Positions 7,344 through 11,309 of a DNA stretch of 11,309 bases are shown in pieces (the first letter of the stretch is position 1; every line of letters begins with the position of its first letter). This stretch comes from CAZSVE01 sp964610175 (lineage in GTDB: Bacteria; Pseudomonadota; Gammaproteobacteria; HK1). The translations under genes and the position numbers were made by a program. Under the pieces are notes generated by a model that worked only from the letters and a program-made list of their open reading frames with translations, had not been told where the DNA came from and ran no database searches. Location: assembly GCA_964610175.1 (NCBI GenBank), contig CAZSVE010000095.1:1-11309 (forward strand), written 5' to 3'.

Positions 7344-8483
7344 ATGGCTAAACGGGACTATTACGAGATTCTGGATCTTGCTCAAAATGCAAGCGAGGGT
7401 GAGATCAAGAAAGCATACCGTCGATTAGCCATGAAGTATCATCCGGATCGAAATCCGGGCGACAAGGGGGCCGAGGAAAAATTCAAAGAATGCAAAGAGG
7501 CCTATGAGATTTTATCGGATTCCCGTAAACGAGCAGCCTATGATCAATTTGGGCATGCCGGTATAGATCCATCTATGGCAGGTAATGCCGGTTTCGGTGG
7601 GAACGGTGGTGGATTCGGTAATGATATTTTCGACGAAATGTTTGCGAATATTTTCGGTGGTGGTGTGCAAAGCGGAAGTCGGAGTGTTCGTCGAGGCACT
7701 GATCTTCGCTATGAGCTTACGGTCAATCTGGAGCAGGCGGTTAGTGGCACTACAAAGAAAATTCAATTTCCAGCGTTAAGCCAATGTTCTGATTGTTACG
7801 GATCTGGCGTCAAGTCCGGCAGTGAGCCTATAAATTGTAAGGTCTGTGGCGGCCGTGGTCAGATACGCATGCAACAAGGATTCTTTTCCGTTCAGCAAAC
7901 ATGTCCTCAATGTCGTGGTGCCGGGAAAGTTATTATCGATCCGTGTAGCACCTGCGGCGGTCAGGGCCGTGTTCGAAAAAACAAGACCCTTTCCATTGAT
8001 ATTCCCCCTGGCGTAGACAATGGAGATAGAATTCGCTTGGCTGGAGAAGGTGATCCAGGTTCGAAAAACGGACCATCGGGCGATCTCTATGTGGAAATTC
8101 GTGTTCGGGAACATCCCATATTCACTCGCAAAGGTACTACTTTATATTGCGACGTCCCTATCAGCTTCACTACAGCAACCCTCGGCGGCGAATTGGAGGT
8201 TCCGACATTACAAGACCGTGTCAACCTGAAAGTTCCCCCGGAAACACAATCCGGTAAAGTTTTCCGTTTACGCGGCAAAGGGGTAACCTCTGTGCGTAAT
8301 GGCATAGTCGGAGATCTGCTTTGCCAAGTTACCATTGAAACCCCAATCAATCTGAGCAAAAAGCAAAAGGAATTACTACAGGCATTTGATGACTCGATGC
8401 GAGATAGTAAGAGAAAACATAGTCCTAGGGCGTCTTCATGGCTTGATGGCGTGAAAAAGTTTTTTGAAGGTATGAAGTCTTGA
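7344..8483 (+). CDS. dnaJ: DnaJ, Hsp40 co-chaperone
   Basis: DnaJ delivers unfolded proteins to DnaK and stimulates its ATPase in the cytoplasm. The 379-residue product has full family length and domain order. The J domain spans residues 1-70, with the essential HPD in KYHPDRNPGD. A short Gly/Phe-rich linker follows (about 76-110, GFGGNGGGFGNDIFDEMF). The zinc-binding domain has all four CxxCxGxG-type repeats: CSDCYGSG, CKVCGGRG, CPQCRGAG and CSTCGGQG. The C-terminal substrate-binding beta domains are complete. The usual LG in YYEILG reads LD (YEILDLAQNAS), a conservative-looking oddity. No clear Shine-Dalgarno precedes the ATG. dnaK and grpE, common neighbours, are absent here; pal follows after 245 bases. 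Confidence 0.97.
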   Translation: MAKRDYYEILDLAQNASEGEIKKAYRRLAMKYHPDRNPGDKGAEEKFKECKEAYEILSDSRKRAAYDQFGHAGIDPSMAGNAGFGGNGGGFGNDIFDEMFANIFGGGVQSGSRSVRRGTDLRYELTVNLEQAVSGTTKKIQFPALSQCSDCYGSGVKSGSEPINCKVCGGRGQIRMQQGFFSVQQTCPQCRGAGKVIIDPCSTCGGQGRVRKNKTLSIDIPPGVDNGDRIRLAGEGDPGSKNGPSGDLYVEIRVREHPIFTRKGTTLYCDVPISFTTATLGGELEVPTLQDRVNLKVPPETQSGKVFRLRGKGVTSVRNGIVGDLLCQVTIETPINLSKKQKELLQAFDDSMRDSKRKHSPRASSWLDGVKKFFEGMKS

Positions 8484-8569
8484 AATTTCGTATGAGAGCA
8501 ATCTCAAAATGCGGATTTATCAGATTGAAATCGACAGCAACAACAGGTTTCCCATAAGTCGCAATAGAA

Positions 8570-8583
8570 AGCGGTATACCGCT
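8570..8583. promoter_or_regulatory. Perfect 14-base palindrome, possible operator
   Basis: AGCGGTATACCGCT equals its own reverse complement over all 14 bases and lies about 145 bases upstream of pal. Its form suits binding of a dimeric regulator. I do not recognise it as the site of a known factor, and a second copy is not visible in the window. Confidence 0.35.
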
Positions 8584-8717
8584 GCCGAGTGGATATGATG
8601 AATGAATTGCAAGCTGGAAAAAAGACAAGCAAAATGAATCTAACTATGTGGCAGGATTTTTAATGACCTATCGAGAGAGTGGATTTTCAGGATATATATA
8701 TCATCATTTGTAGAATA

Positions 8718-8722
8718 GGAGA
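8718..8722 (+). promoter_or_regulatory. Ribosome binding site of pal
   Basis: AGGAG in GAATAGGAGAGAAATC is a strong Shine-Dalgarno at good distance from the pal ATG at 8729. It is the clearest one in the window together with that of the CBS gene, and fits high expression of an abundant lipoprotein. Confidence 0.65.
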
Positions 8723-8728
8723 GAAATC

Positions 8729-9253
8729 ATGAATAAGCGCATTATTCGACTCATGGCAATCGGCTTTTCATCATTGACACTGGTAGCTTGTAGCAGCATC
8801 CCTCCGAAAGGTAGTGCGGGTAGTGAAGTTCCTGTCGACGATCGAAAAAATACTACTAGTGCCATTGATGGCGGCGGACAGTCCTCCATGGGACCTTTGG
8901 ATAATTCGTCCTCATTGCTTTCGAAGCGGATAATTTATTTCGATTTCGATAGCAATAACATCAAATCAGAATTCCGAGAAGTTGTGGGAGCGCATGCGCG
9001 CTACCTTATCGACAACAGCAACATGAGCGTTACATTAGCTGGGCACTGTGATGAACGAGGAACTCGAGAATATAACCTTGCGCTTGGAGAACGGCGTGCT
9101 AAGGCTGTTTCCCGAAACATGAGCGTGTTTGGTGTATCAGACAATCAGTTGTATACAGTTAGCTATGGGGAAGAACAACCCGAAGAGTCGGGGAGCAACG
9201 AATTTGCTTGGCAAAAGAATCGTCGCGTCGAGATCATCTATCGAAACCAGTAG
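8729..9253 (+). CDS. pal: Pal, peptidoglycan-associated lipoprotein
   Basis: Pal is an outer-membrane lipoprotein that binds peptidoglycan non-covalently and interacts with TolB and TolA. The 174-residue product has a lipoprotein signal peptide ending in the lipobox LVAC, with Cys21 lipidated. A flexible linker rich in Ser, Gly and Pro extends to about residue 62. The OmpA-like domain (about 66-174) shows IIYFDFDSNNI, GHCDERGTREYNLALGERRA and the closing NRRVEIIY. The common GHADERGT reads GHCDERGT, putting an extra Cys next to the ligand-binding Asp. The gene is separated from tolB by three other genes but keeps cpoB 46 bases downstream, as in the standard cluster. Confidence 0.97.
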   Translation: MNKRIIRLMAIGFSSLTLVACSSIPPKGSAGSEVPVDDRKNTTSAIDGGGQSSMGPLDNSSSLLSKRIIYFDFDSNNIKSEFREVVGAHARYLIDNSNMSVTLAGHCDERGTREYNLALGERRAKAVSRNMSVFGVSDNQLYTVSYGEEQPEESGSNEFAWQKNRRVEIIYRNQ

Positions 9254-9299
9254 CATCTTTAACTTCCATAACAACCAGTACCACGGATTGAGATTGTTT

Positions 9300-10166
9300 A
9301 TGAGAACTGTGTCGATTCGGCTGATTGTTGTACTCTTTTGTTTTGTGCCGATATGTGGTGTATCCGCAGAACCCATGAGTTCGGGTACGGTACAAGAGCG
9401 GCTCGATCATGTAGAGCGAGTAATAGGCAGCCGGGCACTCACAAATCTTCTGGAACGTATAGATGATTTGCAACGTGAGATTCAAGAACTACGTGGGCAA
9501 GTCGAAATGCAAGCTTATGCGCTTTCCCAAACAAAGCAGAGTCAACGGGATTATTACCTGGATCTGAATAAACGGTTGCAACAGCTGGAAGTAGCAACCG
9601 GATCCGGGGCAACAATTTCGCGGTTTCTCGGTAATCCTAACGCTAAAATTCCTCCGGCTGTGGAATTCGATGTCACTGGCGTACAGGAAAAGTCTGTGCG
9701 CCTAGAAAAACCCGTAAATAACCAAACCGTAGATCATTTCACCAATTCTCAATTGGGAAACACCGAATCATATTCTAATTACGCACAGAATAACGCCTAT
9801 GAAGAAGCATTTGGACTTTTGAAGAAAAAACACTACTCGGAAGCAATTATTTCACTAAAGGCTTTTCTGGATCGATATCCCTATGGCCAGTATGTGGAGA
9901 GTGCGCAATACTGGTTGGGTGAGGCGTATTATGTTACGCAGCAATTCAAACCCGCCTTGAGCATGTTTCAAAAGCTCCTCCGCGAATATCCTACCAGTTT
10001 GAGAATCAACGATGCGTTACTGAAGATCGGATATATACAGGGTAAATTAGGTCAAACAACGGAAGCTGAACAAACGCTCGGTAATTTGATAGATCAGTAT
10101 CCTGACAGTACACAGGCACATCTTGCCCGAAGGTATTTACAAAAAATCTTGAGGAAAACACTATAG
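9300..10166 (+). CDS. cpoB: CpoB (YbgF), periplasmic Tol-Pal coordinator
   Basis: CpoB is a periplasmic protein that in E. coli links TolA to the PBP1B-LpoB peptidoglycan synthase, coordinating outer-membrane constriction with wall synthesis. Started at ATG 9300 the product has 288 residues with a signal peptide ending at VSA (about residue 23). Residues about 31-98 form a heptad-rich coiled coil (QERLDHVERV to KRLQQLE), the trimerisation segment of the family. A variable linker of about 75 residues follows. The C-terminal part has three TPR-like repeats: the first around YEEAFGLLKKKHYSEAI, then YWLGEAYYVTQQFKPAL, then LLKIGYIQGKLGQTTEA. The open frame continues upstream to 9129 inside pal, but those residues lack a signal and overlap pal, so I reject that start. 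The Shine-Dalgarno is weak, so coupling to pal is possible. Confidence 0.94.
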   Translation: MRTVSIRLIVVLFCFVPICGVSAEPMSSGTVQERLDHVERVIGSRALTNLLERIDDLQREIQELRGQVEMQAYALSQTKQSQRDYYLDLNKRLQQLEVATGSGATISRFLGNPNAKIPPAVEFDVTGVQEKSVRLEKPVNNQTVDHFTNSQLGNTESYSNYAQNNAYEEAFGLLKKKHYSEAIISLKAFLDRYPYGQYVESAQYWLGEAYYVTQQFKPALSMFQKLLREYPTSLRINDALLKIGYIQGKLGQTTEAEQTLGNLIDQYPDSTQAHLARRYLQKILRKTL

Positions 10167-10169
10167 ACT

Positions 10170-10211
10170 CTTCTGGCTTCTGGCTTCTGGCTTCTGGCTT
10201 CTGGCTTCTGG
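10170..10211 (+). repeat. Heptanucleotide tandem repeat, six copies of CTTCTGG
   Basis: Six perfect copies of the 7-base unit CTTCTGG in a row, followed by a partial copy (CTT). The array begins 3 bases after the cpoB stop codon and ends just before the IS5 remnant. The unit is not a multiple of three and lies outside the reading frame, so changes in copy number would leave cpoB intact. Perfect identity suggests recent slippage. Confidence 0.95.
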
Positions 10212-10220
10212 CTTGGTTTA

Positions 10221-10615
10221 CTGCGTAAGTTAAATGTATCGGAATTACTTAATCGTGAAGAATCCGTGGTTTACGCCGATAGCGCTTATAGAAGAGAAAA
10301 GCACGATGATTGGCTTGCGAAGCACGACTCGAAACTATCAAGTTAATCAAGGCGAACAAAGCGTTCAACCGGATCTATTCCGAGGTGCACAGCACAGTCG
10401 AATATGTGTTTGGCATACTCACAAGCAGCACTGCGGTATGGCTAAGACACGCCATTGGGTTTGGCTCGGAACTGGACACGCTTTGCGTTGATGTGTTTTG
10501 TCTACAAGCCCAAACGCGGAGCCCTTGGTAAGGCAGAGAAGTTACACCTAAAAAACAGAAATAAAAAGGGAAAGCGGACTATATCGATAGATATATAGGC
10601 TGGTTACATAAACTT
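10221..10615 (+). pseudogene. IS5-family transposase, 3' fragment, frameshifted
   Basis: This is an eroded C-terminal part of an IS5-type DDE transposase. One frame (10221-10346) reads LNVSELLNREESVVYADSAY and continues RREKHDDWLAKHD to a premature stop at 10344. YADSAY holds the second catalytic Asp. A second frame reads SEVHSTVEYVFGIL (about 10379-10414), with the catalytic Glu in VEYVFG. A third reads LMCFVYKPKRGALGKAEKLHLKN (about 10490-10558), the family's terminal Asn-Leu-Lys-Arg type region, running to a stop at about 10600. The N-terminal half with the first Asp is missing. At least two frameshifts are needed, so it is inactive. The DNA upstream ends abruptly at the heptanucleotide repeat. 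Confidence 0.8.
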
Positions 10616-10685
10616 TTTCAAGTATGCGCTTCAAAAAAAACGGCTATCCATAAACTTGAAGGAAATATTTATCCGCACTGCGGAT
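10607..10685. repeat. Short repeats and palindrome downstream of the IS5 fragment
   Basis: CATAAACTT occurs at 10607-10615 and again at 10649-10657. TTCAAGT (10617-10623) and ACTTGAA (10654-10660) are exact inverted copies. ATCCGCA and TGCGGAT (10671-10685) form a 7-bp palindrome around one central base. These may be residues of the IS5 element's end or a regulatory site for the next gene. The repeats are seen directly; no function is assigned. Confidence 0.35.
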
Positions 10686-10754
10686 GTCTCAATAAAATAA
10701 TAAAAGTATTTTTACGGCTATATCGTATTGAGAATAAGCACGAAACTACTTTGC

Positions 10755-11180
10755 ATGAATCCCGTCGATCTCCTAATCCGCGGGGGGCTCTTGTTGTTTC
10801 TGGTCTGCGCAGGTTTTACCGCGCAAGCGGATACTCCATTACTTGGGCGATTATTTTTTTCCAACGAAGAACGCCAAGAATTGGATCGATTCCGTGATGA
10901 AGCCAAGGAGCATAAAGATTCCGTGGCAGGAGAAAAACAAGCTATATCCGCGAAATCTTTTACCATAGACGGCGTTGTTATGCGTAGCAATGGCAAAAGC
11001 ACCTTTTGGATAAATGGGGTACCCATTCCGGGAAATGGCGTATCCCAAACAGGGATTCATATCATCGAGCAACCGGATAATACGATCGAAATCGGATTTT
11101 CCTGTGGTTCCGATGATGTCCGACTCAAACCCGGACAAAAGGTAATTTGCCAGGGAAATGAAGATCCGAATATTCATTGA
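10755..11180 (+). CDS. Small secreted protein, function unknown
   Basis: Started at ATG 10755 the product has 141 residues with a Sec signal peptide (LLIRGGLLLFLVCAGF, cut after TAQA). The mature protein begins DTPLLGRLFFSNEERQELDRFR, a charged helical segment. A compact domain follows with ITIDGVV-like text (SFTIDGVVMRSNGKSTFWING) and the C-terminal DDVRLKPGQKVIC. This LFF-EER / DG-V-RS-GKST-WING / RLKPGQ arrangement recalls small uncharacterised proteobacterial periplasmic proteins, but I cannot attach a function. Two Cys remain in the mature C-terminal part, which may form a disulphide. An in-frame TTG at 10728 would add nine residues; neither start has a good Shine-Dalgarno. The gene stands alone downstream of the IS5 remnant. 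Confidence 0.8.
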   Translation: MNPVDLLIRGGLLLFLVCAGFTAQADTPLLGRLFFSNEERQELDRFRDEAKEHKDSVAGEKQAISAKSFTIDGVVMRSNGKSTFWINGVPIPGNGVSQTGIHIIEQPDNTIEIGFSCGSDDVRLKPGQKVICQGNEDPNIH

Positions 11181-11218
11181 TGAATGATTCGGTACGACGA
11201 AAAAAACAATAATCTAGC

Positions 11219-11251
11219 TTGTGACAAGATTGCCTAATAGAGTGGTAAAAT
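11219..11251 (+). promoter_or_regulatory. Possible extended -10 promoter at the window end
   Basis: TGGTAAAAT at 11243-11251 resembles an extended -10 (TGnTATAAT). GTGACA at 11221-11226 matches the -35 consensus at five of six bases, though the 19-base spacer is long. It would drive something beyond the window. The remaining bases to 11309 show no gene that I can recognise. Confidence 0.3.
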
Positions 11252-11309
11252 ATAGGCTCATCCGGGTAAAGCGTACTTAGTTCTATCTCTGGTTGGTTAG
11301 ATGAGGCAT

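Larger units (their letters stand above)
8484..8728. other. Spacer between dnaJ and pal
   Basis: 245 bases without a convincing gene. It holds a 5-bp stem with a GCAA loop at 8493-8506 just after dnaJ, too weak and lacking a T-run to be called a terminator. A perfect 14-base palindrome lies at 8570-8583. An AT-rich GATATATATATC at about 8693-8704 could supply a -10 for pal, but I see no matching -35. dapB, which often follows dnaJ, is not visible. Confidence 0.4.

Noticed and set aside
8425..8628. Minus-strand frame with text like GKPVVAVDFNLINPHFE, faintly like a MinD/ParA-type ATPase strand
   Set aside because: It overlaps the end of dnaJ, has no P-loop or other ATPase motif, and is only 67 codons long. 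Chance resemblance is more likely.
9129..9299. Extended N-terminus of cpoB reaching into pal
   Set aside because: It overlaps the pal coding region in another frame, lacks a signal peptide, and puts the real signal peptide in mid-protein.
11270..11309. CTGGTTGGTTAGATGAG resembles a tRNA D-arm
   Set aside because: No acceptor stem, anticodon arm or T-loop pairs with it within the window, and the window ends before any complete tRNA could be seen.
1..11309. CRISPR array, prophage, toxin-antitoxin or other defence system
   Set aside because: No spaced repeats, no phage genes and no recognisable defence or toxin motifs. The genes are core envelope and chaperone functions with IS debris.

Overview
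The window carries the Tol-Pal cell-envelope cluster of a Gram-negative bacterium, on the + strand throughout. TolQ, TolR, TolA, TolB, Pal and CpoB (YbgF) are all present in gammaproteobacterial form and order. The decayed ybgC copy in front of tolQ and the LysM-bearing MltD agree with a gammaproteobacterium. I cannot name a genus. The moderate base composition, two worn-out insertion sequences, a frameshifted ybgC and loose spacers suggest a genome that tolerates gene decay, as in symbionts or organisms with many mobile elements. Assembly errors could mimic some of this.

Layout. Bases 1-692 (- strand) hold the remains of an IS110-family transposase with several frameshifts and an internal deletion. 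Bases 693-1254 show no gene. Bases about 1255-1629 are a YbgC thioesterase gene broken by two frameshifts. tolQ, tolR, tolA and tolB (1633-4955) are packed with gaps or overlaps of a few bases, so they are almost certainly one transcript. A 185-base spacer with two competing hairpins follows. Next come mltD (5141-6496), a two-CBS-domain protein (6564-7157) and dnaJ (7344-8483). pal (8729-9253) and cpoB (9300-10166) complete the Tol-Pal set. Directly after cpoB lie six copies of a 7-base repeat and an eroded 3' fragment of an IS5-family transposase (about 10221-10615). The last gene (10755-11180) encodes a small secreted protein of unknown function.

How the genes work together. TolQ-TolR form the proton-driven motor in the inner membrane, which energises TolA. 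TolA reaches across the periplasm to TolB and Pal to hold the outer membrane to the cell wall during division. CpoB links this machine to peptidoglycan synthesis. MltD cuts peptidoglycan, so its place inside the cluster makes functional sense. The CBS protein and DnaJ have no obvious Tol role, and their presence between tolB and pal is the most unusual feature of the layout. I found no CRISPR array, prophage, toxin system or clearly new biological system. The points worth checking are the split Tol-Pal cluster, the broken ybgC, the hairpin pair after tolB, the heptanucleotide repeat and the uncharacterised CBS and secreted proteins.
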